A stretch of DNA of 64,000 nucleotides from Streptomyces spinoverrucosus (GCF_015712165.1 NZ_JADPZX010000001.1:1364001-1428000), one strand, 5' to 3'; numbered from the stretch's first letter, positions 35,060 to 44,005 are shown. The notes: generated by a model not told the origin, from the letters alone. Numbers and translations are program-made.

Positions 35060-36159
35060 GGAAACGTCTGGCGCTGCTCGTCGTACTGGCCCTGGTGGCC
35101 GGGCTCGCCCTCGTCCTGTGGCCGCGCCCGGGAAAGGTACGGGTCACCGCCTACTTCCCGCGCACCGTCGGCATCTACCCCGGCTCCGACGTCCGGGTCC
35201 TCGGCGTCCGCATCGGCGAGGTGAAGGCCATCACGCCGGAGGGCGGCCGGGTGCGGGTGGAGCTGGAGTACGACGAGGAGCGCAAGGTCCCGGCCGACGC
35301 GCGGGCCGCGATCATCAACTCCTCGGTGGTCAGCGACCGTTATGTGCAGCTGCTGCCGGTCCACCGCGAGGGCCCGGTGCTGCGGGACGGCGCCGTCATC
35401 CCCGAGACGCGCACGGCCGTGCCGGTCGAGCTGGACCGGGTCTTCGACAGCCTGCACACCACGGCCGAGGCGCTCGGTCCCGACGGCGCCAACAAGGACG
35501 GCTCCCTGTCCCGGCTGCTCGGGGTGAGCGCGCGGAACCTCGACGGTCAGGGCGAGAACATCCACCAGACGGTGAAGGACCTGTCGGAGGCGGTGACCAC
35601 GCTGTCCGACGGGCGCGGCGACCTGTTCGGCACCGTGCGCAACCTCCAGGTGTTCACGGCGGCGCTGGCCGCGGACGACAAGAGCGTGCGGTCGTTCAAC
35701 ACCAGCCTCGCCCAGGTGGCCGAGCAGCTCGCCGGGGAGCGCGAGGACCTCGCGGCGGCACTGCGCAACCTCGGCACCGCCCTCGGCGACGTGTCCGCGT
35801 TCGTGAAGAAGAACAAGCAGTCGCTGACCTCGAACGTGAAGGGCCTCAGCAAGGTGACCAAGGTCCTCGTCGCCCAGCGGGCGGCGCTGGAGGAGCTGCT
35901 GGAGGTCGCCCCCACGGGTCTGTCGAACCTCCAGAACGCCTACAACGCCTCCTCGGGCACCCTCGACACCCGCAACAACCCGCAACACCCGCAGGATCCG
36001 GCGGCCCTGCTGTGCTCCGTGCTCAGGACCACCGGCGAGCGGGCCGACTGCGCCGATCTGGAGAAGCTCTTCGGCTCCCTGCCCGAGGTGCCGACGGCAC
36101 CCGCCGTACCGGGCACGGTCGACCGGACGCTCGGCGGCATCCTGGAGGGCGGCGCATGA
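35056..36159 (+). CDS. mceD: Mce family protein D
   Basis: A 367-aa Mce protein. It has a short N-terminus and membrane helix (LALLVVLALVAGLALVLWP), the Mce domain (GSDVRVLGVRIGEVKAI, NSSVVSDRYVQLLP), a helical tube-forming domain and a tail with two cysteines (LLCSVL, ADCADLEKL). Starts within the mceC stop. Confidence 0.93.
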   Translation: MRKRLALLVVLALVAGLALVLWPRPGKVRVTAYFPRTVGIYPGSDVRVLGVRIGEVKAITPEGGRVRVELEYDEERKVPADARAAIINSSVVSDRYVQLLPVHREGPVLRDGAVIPETRTAVPVELDRVFDSLHTTAEALGPDGANKDGSLSRLLGVSARNLDGQGENIHQTVKDLSEAVTTLSDGRGDLFGTVRNLQVFTAALAADDKSVRSFNTSLAQVAEQLAGEREDLAAALRNLGTALGDVSAFVKKNKQSLTSNVKGLSKVTKVLVAQRAALEELLEVAPTGLSNLQNAYNASSGTLDTRNNPQHPQDPAALLCSVLRTTGERADCADLEKLFGSLPEVPTAPAVPGTVDRTLGGILEGGA

Positions 36160-37415
36160 GCGGGCTGCGCAGGAGTGCGTGGGTGGCGGTCGGTTCGCTG
36201 CTGCTGACGGGCTGCGAGTTCAACGGCTGGTACGACGTCGACCTGCCCGGCGGCGCCGCCTCGGACGGCCGCGCGTACCGCGTCACCGTCGAGTTCCGCG
36301 ACGTACTCGACCTGGTCCCGCAGTCGGCGGTGAAGGTCGACAACGTGACCGTGGGCGCGGTCGAGAAGGTCGAGCTGGACGGCTGGCACGCGCGCGTACG
36401 GCTGCGGGTCGCCGACTCGGTGAAGCTGCCCGCCAACGCGGTCGCCGAGCTGCGGCAGACCAGCATGCTCGGCGAGAAGTACGTCGCCCTGGCCGCCCCG
36501 CCCGGCACGGCGCCCGTGGGACGGCTGCGCGACGGCGACCGCATCCCGCTCGGCCGCAGCGGCCGCAACCCGGAGATCGAGGAGGTGCTGTCCGCCCTGT
36601 CCGCGCTGCTCAACGGTGGTGGAGTGGCCCAGCTCAAGACGATCACCGTGGAGCTGAACAAGGCCCTGGAAGGGCGCGAGAACCGGGTCAGGTCCCTGCT
36701 CGGGGAACTGGACACCTTCCTCGGCGGCCTGGACGACCAGCGCCGGGACATCGTCCGCGCGATCGAGGCCGTCGACCGGCTCGCGGGGCGGCTCGGGAAG
36801 GAGAAGCAGACGATCGCCACGGCCGTCGACACACTGCCGCCCGCGCTGAAGGTGCTCGCCGACCAGCGGCGCGACCTGACGAGGATGCTCACCGCCCTGT
36901 CGAAGCTGGGCACCACGGGCACGAAGGTGATCAAGGCGTCCCGGGACGACACGGTCGCCAACCTCAAGCAGCTGCGCCCGATCCTCCAGCAGCTGAACAA
37001 GGCGGGCGACGATCTGCCCAACTCCCTTGAGTTGCTGACCACTTACCCGTTCCCGCGGAACGCGGTGGACGCGATCAAGGGCGACTACGTGAACCTGAGC
37101 GTCACCGCGGACCTGGATCTGGCGAGTCTCTACGGCAACCTGACGCAGCAGCCGGAAGACGGCGGCGGGGGCCGCACGCCCGAGGCACCCGGCCTTCCGG
37201 ATCTGCCCGACGTGCCGGAGGTCCCCGGCCTGCCGAGCGTGCCGCTGCCCAGCCCCGACCTGCCCGAGGCTCCGCCCGCCCCCGCACCCTCACCTCCGTC
37301 CGGAGACCTGCTGTGCCCGCCGGTGTGCACGGCCGCGCACGGCACGGACCGGGATCTGCCCCCGGGCATCGACCTGGCACTCGCGGAACTGCTGCTGAAG
37401 GGGATACAGCCGTGA
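36156..37415 (+). CDS. mceE: Mce family lipoprotein E
   Basis: A 419-aa Mce protein with a lipoprotein signal (lipobox LLLTGC), matching the LprK/MceE position in mycobacterial operons. The Mce domain has SAVKVDNVTVGAVEKV and RQTSMLGEKYVAL; a helical domain follows. The C-terminal 75 residues are Pro-rich with LPDLPDVPEVPGLPSVP-like repeats, resembling the exported tail of the nearby sigma factor. Four-base overlap with mceD. Confidence 0.93.
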   Translation: MSGLRRSAWVAVGSLLLTGCEFNGWYDVDLPGGAASDGRAYRVTVEFRDVLDLVPQSAVKVDNVTVGAVEKVELDGWHARVRLRVADSVKLPANAVAELRQTSMLGEKYVALAAPPGTAPVGRLRDGDRIPLGRSGRNPEIEEVLSALSALLNGGGVAQLKTITVELNKALEGRENRVRSLLGELDTFLGGLDDQRRDIVRAIEAVDRLAGRLGKEKQTIATAVDTLPPALKVLADQRRDLTRMLTALSKLGTTGTKVIKASRDDTVANLKQLRPILQQLNKAGDDLPNSLELLTTYPFPRNAVDAIKGDYVNLSVTADLDLASLYGNLTQQPEDGGGGRTPEAPGLPDLPDVPEVPGLPSVPLPSPDLPEAPPAPAPSPPSGDLLCPPVCTAAHGTDRDLPPGIDLALAELLLKGIQP

Positions 37416-38692
37416 TCACACGTACGGTCAAGGCCCAGCTGGTCGCCTTCGCCGCCGTCACCGCCGTCGGTGTGTCGTATGTCGGCGCCCAGTACACGGG
37501 CCTGGTGGACGGCGTGCTCGGCCGCGGCTACACCGTGCGGGCCGAGTTCGCCGGGTCCGGGGGCATCTTCACCGGCGCCGAGGTCACCTACCGCGGGGTG
37601 CCGGTGGGCCGGGTCGGGGCCCTGCGGCTGACCGGCGGCGGTGGGGTCTCGGTCGCGCTGGACATCGAGGACGGGGCGCCACGCATCCCGGCGGACACGC
37701 TCGCGGTGGTGGCGAACCGTTCGGCGGTGGGCGAGCAGTACGTCGACCTTCAGCCGCGCACCTCCGCCGGGCCGTACCTGTTGGACGGCAGCACGATCCC
37801 GCGCGGCAGCACGCGGGTTCCGCTGCCCACCACGGACCTCGTGCTCGGTCTCGACCGGCTGGTGAACTCGGTCGGCAAGGACGACCTGCGCGTCACCGTC
37901 GACGAGTTGGGCAAGGCCTTCGCGGGCACCGGCCCGCACCTGAGCAGGCTGGTCGATTCGGGCAACGCGCTGGTCGAGTCGGCGTCCGAGTCGCTGCCCG
38001 AGACGATCGCGCTGATCGAGGACTCCCGGACGGTGCTGAAGACGCAGGCCGACCAGGGTTCGTCCATCAAGGCCTTCTCCCGCGATCTGGCGCTGCTCAC
38101 AAAGGAGTTGAAGTCGAGCGACGGGGACCTGCGCAAGCTCGTCGGCAACGCGACACCGGCGGCCGTCGAGCTCAACTCGCTGCTGAAGTCGATCGAACCG
38201 CGCTTGTCGGTGCTGCTCGCCAACCTGATCAGCGGCGGACAGGTCACGCTCGCGCGGCTGCCCGGCGTGGAGCAGGCGCTGGTCACCTTCCCGGTGGTGG
38301 TCGCGGGCAGCCACACCGTCGTCCCCGGCGACGGCACCACGCACTTCGGCCTGGTGGTGAACGCCGACGACCCGCCGCCCTGCACCCAGGGCTACGGAGG
38401 CACCGCCCGGCGCGATCCGGCCGACACCAGCACGCGCGAGGCGAACACCGGCGCGCGCTGCACGGCCCCGCGCGGCAGCGCCACCTCGGTGCGCGGCGCG
38501 CAGAACGCCCCCGGCGCGGCGTCCGGCGCCGGGGGCGCCGACCGGACGGCGTACGTGACGCCGTACGACCCGGAGACCGGCAGTTTCACCGGCCCGGACG
38601 GAACGCCCGTCGAGATCGGCTCGACGGGCGGCCAGCAGACCGTCTTCGGAAAGGAGTCGTGGCAATGGCTGCTCGTCGGACCGATGGCATGA
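37412..38692 (+). CDS. mceF: Mce family protein F
   Basis: A 426-aa Mce protein. N-terminal membrane helix (AQLVAFAAVTAVGVSYVGAQY), Mce domain (GAEVTYRGVPVGRVGAL, NRSAVGEQYVDLQP), helical domain, and a C-terminal disordered region ending VFGKESWQWLLVGPMA. GTG start overlaps the mceE stop. Its 3' end overlaps the next gene by 28 bases, the longest overlap in the operon. Confidence 0.93.
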   Translation: MITRTVKAQLVAFAAVTAVGVSYVGAQYTGLVDGVLGRGYTVRAEFAGSGGIFTGAEVTYRGVPVGRVGALRLTGGGGVSVALDIEDGAPRIPADTLAVVANRSAVGEQYVDLQPRTSAGPYLLDGSTIPRGSTRVPLPTTDLVLGLDRLVNSVGKDDLRVTVDELGKAFAGTGPHLSRLVDSGNALVESASESLPETIALIEDSRTVLKTQADQGSSIKAFSRDLALLTKELKSSDGDLRKLVGNATPAAVELNSLLKSIEPRLSVLLANLISGGQVTLARLPGVEQALVTFPVVVAGSHTVVPGDGTTHFGLVVNADDPPPCTQGYGGTARRDPADTSTREANTGARCTAPRGSATSVRGAQNAPGAASGAGGADRTAYVTPYDPETGSFTGPDGTPVEIGSTGGQQTVFGKESWQWLLVGPMA

Positions 38693-39216
38693 GCGGGATG
38701 GTGTACCAGGCGACCCGTGGCTTGCTCACCGGAGCCGGGCGCTCCAGAGCCGTGTCGGTGGGGCTGATCGTGGCAACCGCCCTCTGCACCGCGTCGGCGC
38801 TCTGGCTGAGCAGCCGGCTCTACGAGCAGCGCGAGGCGGAGCAGCGCCGCCAGGACATCCTGGCGGCGGCCCGTCAGTCGGCGCTGAACTTCACCTCGCT
38901 CGACTACCGGCGTTACGACCGGGACAGCGCCAACGTGCTCAAGGGCGCGACCGGCGACTTCAAGAAGGAGTTCGCCGCGCAGACCGAGGAGCTGACCGAG
39001 CTCGTCGCGCAGAACAAGTCGGTGTCCGAGGGCCAGGTCCTCGACGCGGGCATCGTCCGCTCCGACGAGCGCTCGGCCCGTGTGCTCGTGGTGGCCGACA
39101 GCAAGGTGACCAACACCGCCGTACCCAAGGGCGAGGCGCGCACCTACCGGCTGCAACTCGACCTCGTCCACGAGGACGGCCGCTGGCTGACCTCCGACGT
39201 CGAGTTCGTGGGCTGA
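38665..39216 (+). CDS. Mce-associated membrane protein (Mas) 1
   Basis: A 183-aa protein. Single membrane helix (SVGLIVATALCTASALWLSS), then the NTF2-like fold typical of Mas proteins: QSALNFTSLDYRRYDRDSANVLKGATGDFKKEF and YRLQLDLVHEDGRWLTSDVEFV. It is thought to stabilise Mce complexes. AAGGAG eight bases before the ATG decides the start within the mceF 3' end. Confidence 0.9.
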   Translation: MAARRTDGMSGMVYQATRGLLTGAGRSRAVSVGLIVATALCTASALWLSSRLYEQREAEQRRQDILAAARQSALNFTSLDYRRYDRDSANVLKGATGDFKKEFAAQTEELTELVAQNKSVSEGQVLDAGIVRSDERSARVLVVADSKVTNTAVPKGEARTYRLQLDLVHEDGRWLTSDVEFVG

Positions 39217-39220
39217 CCCG

Positions 39221-39270
39221 ATCCAGCCCGAACCAGTCCGATCCAGTCCGATCCAGTCCGATTCAGTGAG
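39221..39270 (+). repeat. Decamer tandem repeat between the two mas genes
   Basis: Five consecutive 10-bp units related to ATCCAGTCCG: two exact copies (39241-39260), two with one mismatch each before them, and a divergent fifth that runs into the ribosome site of the next gene. The repeats fill the whole intergenic gap. Confidence 0.9.
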
Positions 39271-39280
39271 GAGGAAGACC

Positions 39281-40021
39281 GTGGCGAAAACCACCACCCG
39301 AGGACGCGGCTCCGGTTCCCCGACCCGGCGCACGATGACGGCGGCGGCTCGTGCCGCGGCCAAGCGAGCGGAACGGAGCCCTGCTTCCGCTGCGGTGAAG
39401 GCGCCGGTCGGCGGGCGCACCGTGGTCATCGAGCCGCCCGACGGCTGGGACGACCCGCCGGAGCCGTCACCCGAGGACTTCACGGAGGACGGCCCTCAGC
39501 AGACGGACGTACGGCGCTCCCGGCGGGGACCGCGGGTCGCGATCCTGTCCGTCCTGCTCGTGGCGAGCCTGGTCGCCCTCGCCGTCCTCGCCACCCACTA
39601 CCGGGAGGGCGTGCGGGCCGGCCAGGCGCGGGCGGAGGCGCTCGCGGCCGCGCGGAAGGCGGCGCCCGCCGTGCTGTCGTACGACCACCGGCACCTGGAC
39701 CGGGACTTCGCCGCTGCGGGCGCCCACCTCACCGGGAAGTTCCGCGACGAGTACCGCAAGACCACGCGGACCGTGGTCGGGCCCACGGCGCAGAAGTACG
39801 ACGGCGTGGTGAGGGCGACGGTCGCGGAGCCGGCCGGTGGCGGTGCGCCCGCGGCGTCCGTGGTGTCGGCCTCGGCGGACGAGGCCGTGGTGCTGCTCTT
39901 CGTCAACCAGGTCACCCGGTCCACCCAGGTCACCGGATCCCGCGTGGACCTGAACCGGGTGCGGATGACGATGACCCGCACGTCCGAGGGCTGGAGGGTG
40001 AGCGCCGTCGACGCGCTCTGA
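39281..40021 (+). CDS. Mce-associated membrane protein (Mas) 2
   Basis: A 246-aa protein. A disordered basic then acidic cytoplasmic leader (1-80), one membrane helix (VAILSVLLVASLVALAVLAT) and an NTF2-like domain (PAVLSYDHRHLDRDFAAAGAHLTGKFRDEY, VRMTMTRTSEGWRVSAVDAL). GTG start with GGAGGAAG six bases before; the in-frame GTG 15 bases upstream would place that site inside the gene. Last gene of the mce operon, followed by a terminator. Confidence 0.88.
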   Translation: MAKTTTRGRGSGSPTRRTMTAAARAAAKRAERSPASAAVKAPVGGRTVVIEPPDGWDDPPEPSPEDFTEDGPQQTDVRRSRRGPRVAILSVLLVASLVALAVLATHYREGVRAGQARAEALAAARKAAPAVLSYDHRHLDRDFAAAGAHLTGKFRDEYRKTTRTVVGPTAQKYDGVVRATVAEPAGGGAPAASVVSASADEAVVLLFVNQVTRSTQVTGSRVDLNRVRMTMTRTSEGWRVSAVDAL

Positions 40022-40036
40022 ACCACCGCCTCCCCA

Positions 40037-40071
40037 GCGTCCCCGTGCCACGCGCGCGGGGGCGCTTTTTT
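40037..40071 (+). terminator. Intrinsic terminator of the mce operon
   Basis: Stem GCGTCCCCG / CGGGGGCGC (one G-T pair), followed directly by TTTTTT. One of the few classic T-tailed terminators in this window; it insulates mce from hyi. Confidence 0.93.
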
Positions 40072-40082
40072 GCGGGCCGGTC

Positions 40083-40147
40083 TTGACAGCTCTCACCCAC
40101 CACAGGCACTCTTCCATTAAGCAGAAACCAACTTCCACATTATGGAA
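40083..40147 (+). promoter_or_regulatory. hyi promoter and tandem operators
   Basis: TTGACA (40083-40088), an 18-base spacer, a weak -10 (CACTCT). Downstream is the perfect palindrome TTCCACATTATGGAA (40133-40147), and 21 bp before it a weaker copy, TTCCATTAAGCAGAA (40112-40126). The TTCCR-N5-YGGAA form, and the pairing at 21 bp, recur at gcl; single sites occur at katA. The position just past the start of transcription fits repression. Confidence 0.7.
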
Positions 40148-40182
40148 TACAGCGCAGAGCAGGAAGGGAGCGCCGACCCCCG

Positions 40183-41022
40183 ATGGGATTCGCAGACCAG
40201 CGCTTCAACGTCAACCTGTCGATCCTCTTCACGGAACTCCCGCTTCTGGAGCGCCCGGCCGCGGCCGCCGCGGCAGGCTTCACCGCGGTCGAGCTGTGGT
40301 GGCCCTGGGTCGACTCCCCCACGCCCGAGCAGTCCGAGCTCGACGCCCTGAAGCAGGCGATCGAGGACGCGGGCGTCCAGCTCACCGGCCTGAACTTCTA
40401 CGCCGGACAGCTCCCCGGCCCCGACCGGGGCGCCCTGTCGATCCCCGGCGAGGAGTCGGAGCGGTTCCGCGCCAACATCGACGTGGCCGCCGACTTCGCC
40501 GCCTCCCTCGGCTGCAAGGCGCTCAACGCGCTCTACGGCAACCGGGTCGAGGGCGTGGACCCGGCCGAGCAGGACGCGCTCGCGCTGGACAACCTGGTCC
40601 TCGCGGCCCGCGCCGCCGACCGGATCGGCGCGATCCTGCTGATCGAGGCCCTGAACCAGCCCGAGTCGCCGCTGTACCCGCTGGTGTCGGCGCCGGCCGC
40701 GATCGGCATAGTCGACAAGGTCAACCAGGCGACCGGCCTCGGCAACGCGCGGTTCCTGATGGACCTCTACCACCTGTCGATGAACGGCGAGGACCTGCCG
40801 CAGGTGATCGCCGCGTACGCCGAGAAGACCGGCCACGTGCAGATCGCCGACAACCCGGGCCGTGGCGCGCCGGGCACGGGAACGCTGCCGCTGGAGGAGC
40901 TGCTCGACCAGCTGAGGAAGACCGGATACGAAGGCTGGGTCGGACTGGAGTACAGGCCGGGCGACAGGCCCAGCGCGGAGGCCTTCGGCTGGTTGCCGGC
41001 GGACCAGCGCGCCGCCCGCTGA
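40183..41022 (+). CDS. hyi: Hydroxypyruvate isomerase
   Basis: A 279-aa TIM-barrel isomerase interconverting hydroxypyruvate and tartronate semialdehyde. It has the Hyi N-terminus RFNVNLSILFTELPLLERP, the metal-ligand glutamates in LIEALNQPE and VGLEYRPG, FLMDLYHLSMNGED, and HVQIADNPGRGAPGTG. With the reductase downstream and gcl nearby it handles the glyoxylate released from allantoin catabolism. Regulated by the palindromes in its leader. Confidence 0.95.
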   Translation: MGFADQRFNVNLSILFTELPLLERPAAAAAAGFTAVELWWPWVDSPTPEQSELDALKQAIEDAGVQLTGLNFYAGQLPGPDRGALSIPGEESERFRANIDVAADFAASLGCKALNALYGNRVEGVDPAEQDALALDNLVLAARAADRIGAILLIEALNQPESPLYPLVSAPAAIGIVDKVNQATGLGNARFLMDLYHLSMNGEDLPQVIAAYAEKTGHVQIADNPGRGAPGTGTLPLEELLDQLRKTGYEGWVGLEYRPGDRPSAEAFGWLPADQRAAR

Positions 41023-41035
41023 CGGCGCCGCCCCT

Positions 41036-41105
41036 GGGCGGCTGCCGCCCCCAGACCCCCGCTTCGGCCCCGAAGGGGCCTCGTCCTCACACGCCGGACG
41101 GGCCG
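41036..41105 (+). repeat. Streptomyces intergenic REP-like element
   Basis: GC-rich block with a GGCCCC-GAA-GGGGCC hairpin and the stretch TCGTCCTCACACGCCGGACG. From memory, near-identical CGCTTCGGCC...TCGTCCTCAAACGCCGGACGG segments recur many times between Streptomyces genes. Only one copy is in this window, so its repeat nature cannot be shown here. Confidence 0.5.
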
Positions 41106-41168
41106 ATTGTTGCCGACCGGCGCCAATTCTCAGACGTACCCCAGCAGTTCAGAGAGGTACCCCCTATC

Positions 41169-42059
41169 ATGAGCACCCTTCCCAAGATCGCCTGGATCGG
41201 CCTCGGCATCATGGGCTCCCCCATGTCCGAGAACCTGATCAAGGCGGGTTACCAGGTCACCGGCTTCACTCTGGAGCGGGAGAAGCTGGACCGACTGGCC
41301 GCCGCCGGCGGTACGGCCGCCGGCTCGATCGCCGAGGCCGTGCGGGACGCCGACGTGGTCATCACCATGGTGCCCGCGTCCCCGCAGGTCGAGGCCATCG
41401 CGTACGGCCCGGACGGCATCCTGGAGAACGCGAAGTCCGGCGCGCTGCTGATCGACATGTCCTCGATCACCCCGCAGACCTCGGTCGACCTGGCGAAGGC
41501 GGCCAAGGACAAGGGCATCCGCGTCCTGGACGCCCCCGTCTCCGGCGGTGAGGCCGGTGCCATCGAGGCCGTGCTGTCCATCATGGTCGGCGGTGAGCAG
41601 GCCGACTTCGACCAGGCGAAGCCGATCTTCGAGGCGCTCGGCAAGACCATCGTGCTGTGCGGTCCGCACGGCTCGGGTCAGACCGTGAAGGCGGCCAACC
41701 AGCTGATCGTCGCCGTGAACATCCAGGCGTGCGCCGAGGCCGTGGTCTTCCTGGAGAAGTCCGGCGTGGACCTGAAGGCGGCGCTGGACGTCCTCAACGG
41801 CGGGCTCGCGGGTTCGACCGTGCTGACCCGGAAGAAGGACAACTTCCTGAACCGGGACTTCAAGCCGGGCTTCCGGATCGACCTGCACCACAAGGACATG
41901 GGCATCGTGACCGACGCGGCCCGCAACGTCGGCGCGGCCCTGCCCGTCGGCGCCGTGGTCGCCCAGCTGGTGGCCGCCCTGCGCGCGCAGGGCGACGGGG
42001 GCCTGGACCACTCGGCCCTGCTGCGGGCCGTGGAGCGCCTCTCCGGCGCCCAGGTCTGA
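41169..42059 (+). CDS. glxR: 2-hydroxy-3-oxopropionate (tartronate semialdehyde) reductase
   Basis: A 296-aa beta-hydroxyacid dehydrogenase that reduces tartronate semialdehyde to glycerate. It has the Rossmann motif GLGIMGSPMSENL, substrate loop DAPVSGGEAGA, catalytic lysine in GSGQTVKAANQL and cofactor-specific KDMGIVTDAARN. The ATG follows a weak GAGAGG. Same strand as hyi, 146 bases after it, with the REP-like block between. Confidence 0.95.
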   Translation: MSTLPKIAWIGLGIMGSPMSENLIKAGYQVTGFTLEREKLDRLAAAGGTAAGSIAEAVRDADVVITMVPASPQVEAIAYGPDGILENAKSGALLIDMSSITPQTSVDLAKAAKDKGIRVLDAPVSGGEAGAIEAVLSIMVGGEQADFDQAKPIFEALGKTIVLCGPHGSGQTVKAANQLIVAVNIQACAEAVVFLEKSGVDLKAALDVLNGGLAGSTVLTRKKDNFLNRDFKPGFRIDLHHKDMGIVTDAARNVGAALPVGAVVAQLVAALRAQGDGGLDHSALLRAVERLSGAQV

Positions 42060-42147
42060 GTCCCTCCGAGATCTCCGGGCGGCGCCGCCGCTGACACCTG
42101 TCCTGTCGCGCCCAGGCGGTGGCGTCGCCCGGAACCATCCCCTCGAC

Positions 42148-42231
42148 TTCAACAAACTGTTGACGTCGCGATCGCCCCGAACCTAGGCTCCACAAAGCGG
42201 ATGCTCCACGAAGTGGAATCTGTTTTCCGCT
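42148..42231 (+). promoter_or_regulatory. Catalase promoter with two kinds of operator
   Basis: TTCAACAAACTGTTGACGT (42148-42166) is identical to the uricase-operon element and includes -35 TTGACG; after 18 bases comes -10 TAGGCT (42184-42189). Just downstream is CTCCACGAAGTGGAA (42204-42218), one arm base off the TTCCR-N5-YGGAA palindrome of hyi and gcl. Flanking it, AGCGGA and TCCGCT (42196-42201, 42226-42231) can pair as a stem. Confidence 0.75.
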
Positions 42232-42253
42232 GCCCCTCGTACGGAAGGTCACC

Positions 42254-43711
42254 ATGTCGAAGCGCGTGCTCACCACCGAGTCCGGCGCCCCGGTCGCCGA
42301 CAACCAGAACTCCGCCTCCGCCGGTGTCGGCGGTCCGCTCCTGCTCCAGGACCAGCACCTGCTGGAGAAGCTGGCGCGCTTCAACCGCGAGCGCATCCCG
42401 GAGCGCGTGGTGCACGCCCGCGGCTCCGGCGCGTACGGCTACTTCGAGGTGACCGACGACGTCACCGGCTTCACCCACGCCGACTTCCTGAACACCATCG
42501 GCAAGCGCACCGAGGTGTTCCTGCGCTTCTCGACCGTGGCGGACTCGCTGGGCGGTGCGGACGCGGTGCGCGACCCGCGCGGCTTCGCGGTCAAGTTCTA
42601 CACCGAAGAGGGCAACTACGACCTCGTCGGAAACAACACTCCGGTCTTCTTCATCAAGGACCCGATCAAGTTCCCGGACTTCATCCACTCGCAGAAGCGC
42701 GACCCGTTCACGGGCCGCCAGGAGCCGGACAACGTCTGGGACTTCTGGGCGCACGCCCCCGAGGCCACGCATCAGGTGACCTGGCTGATGGGCGACCGCG
42801 GCATCCCGGCGTCGTACCGCCACATGAACGGCTACGGCTCGCACACCTACCAGTGGACGAACGCCGACGGCGAGGCCTTCTTCGTCAAGTACCACTTCAA
42901 GACCAACCAGGGCATCCGCTGCCTGAGCAGCGAGCAGGCCGCCGAGACCGCGGGCCAGGACCCCAACTCGCACCAGACCGACCTGCTCCAGGCGATCGAG
43001 CGGGGCGTCAACCCGTCGTGGACGCTGTACGTCCAGATCATGCCGGCGGCCGAGGCGGCGGACTACCGCTTCAACCCGTTCGACCTGACCAAGGTCTGGC
43101 CGCACAAGGACTACCCGCTGCAGCGCGTCGGCCGCCTGGTGCTGGACCGCAACCCGGACAACGTCTTCGCCGAGGTCGAGCAGGCCGCGTTCTCCCCGAA
43201 CAACTTCGTGCCGGGCATCGGCCCCTCCCCCGACAAGATGCTCCAGGGCCGTCTGTTCGCCTACGCGGACGCGCACCGCTACCGCCTGGGCGTCAACCAC
43301 ACCCTGCTCGCGGTCAACGCCCCGAAGGCGACCACCGCGCAGAACTACGGCCGGGACGGCTTCATGGCCACCAACGCCCAGGGCCAGCACGCCAAGAACT
43401 ACGAGCCGAACTCCTACGACGGGCCCGTCGAGACCGGCCGCCCGCTGTCGGCCCCGCTGGCCGTGTCCGGCCACACCGGCACCCACGAGGCCCCCCTCCA
43501 CACCAAGGACGACGACTTCTTCCAGGCGGGCGAGCTGTACCGCCTGATGTCCGCCGAGGAGAAGTCGCGTCTGATCGCCAACATCGCCGGCAGCCTCTCG
43601 CAGGTCTCCCGCGACGACGTGATCGACAAGAACCTGGCTCACTTCCACGCCGCCGACCCCGAGTACGGCAAGCGCGTGGAGGAGGCGGTCCGCGCCCTGC
43701 GCGAGGACTGA
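42254..43711 (+). CDS. katA: Monofunctional heme catalase
   Basis: A 485-aa small-subunit catalase. The distal histidine is in [16 protein letters not shown] and the essential Asn in [11 protein letters not shown]; the proximal heme tyrosine is in [14 protein letters not shown]. Typical clade-3 length and C-terminus. It would remove the H2O2 made by uricase; the shared 19-bp promoter block supports joint expression. The reductase gene ends 89 bases before its -35 element. Confidence 0.96.
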   Translation: MSKRVLTTESGAPVADNQNSASAGVGGPLLLQDQHLLEKLARFNRERIPERVVHARGSGAYGYFEVTDDVTGFTHADFLNTIGKRTEVFLRFSTVADSLGGADAVRDPRGFAVKFYTEEGNYDLVGNNTPVFFIKDPIKFPDFIHSQKRDPFTGRQEPDNVWDFWAHAPEATHQVTWLMGDRGIPASYRHMNGYGSHTYQWTNADGEAFFVKYHFKTNQGIRCLSSEQAAETAGQDPNSHQTDLLQAIERGVNPSWTLYVQIMPAAEAADYRFNPFDLTKVWPHKDYPLQRVGRLVLDRNPDNVFAEVEQAAFSPNNFVPGIGPSPDKMLQGRLFAYADAHRYRLGVNHTLLAVNAPKATTAQNYGRDGFMATNAQGQHAKNYEPNSYDGPVETGRPLSAPLAVSGHTGTHEAPLHTKDDDFFQAGELYRLMSAEEKSRLIANIAGSLSQVSRDDVIDKNLAHFHAADPEYGKRVEEAVRALRED

Positions 43712-43722
43712 ACCCAAGGGCC

Positions 43723-43760
43723 GCGTCCGGACTCTGACGGGAGGTCAGGACTCCGGACGC
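43723..43760 (+). terminator. Terminator after katA
   Basis: Perfect 9-bp arms GCGTCCGGA / TCCGGACGC enclosing a 20-base loop, 11 bases after the katA stop. Confidence 0.7.
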
Positions 43761-43763
43761 ACA

Positions 43764-43820
43764 GCCCGCCGCGCCACCGGCGACCCGGATGAGGGGTGGT
43801 CGCCCGGTGGCACGGCGGGC
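43764..43820. repeat. Long imperfect inverted repeat downstream of katA
   Basis: Arms of about 22 bp (GCCCGCCGCGCCACCGGCGACC against the complement of GGTCGCCCGGTGGCACGGCGGGC) pair with one mismatch and one bulge around a short loop. The surrounding 390 bases (43712-44101) contain no convincing gene: the only plus ORF is low-complexity, and the long minus ORF is antisense. Could be a structured RNA or a mobile-element end. Confidence 0.7.
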
Positions 43821-44005
43821 AAGGCGAGGACCGCGGCGGCGTGCGAGCCAGTGCGGTGGTGAAGGTCCCGAGGCTCCTTCTTCGACCTGAGGGAAGGACT
43901 CCGGAGCCGTCGCTGGCCGCCGCGGTCCCAGCCACATCGACTCCGTCCGGCGGCGCGAATGTCCTGACGCGCCCAGCCTCGCACCGCCGGACGGCCACCA
44001 CGACC

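Noticed and set aside
38659..38664. GTG start for Mas 1 six bases upstream of the chosen ATG
   Set aside because: It would be only two bases from the AAGGAG site; the ATG has the usual eight-base spacing.
41036..41105. A riboswitch in the hyi-glxR gap
   Set aside because: The sequence looks like a dispersed REP-type block rather than an aptamer known to me.
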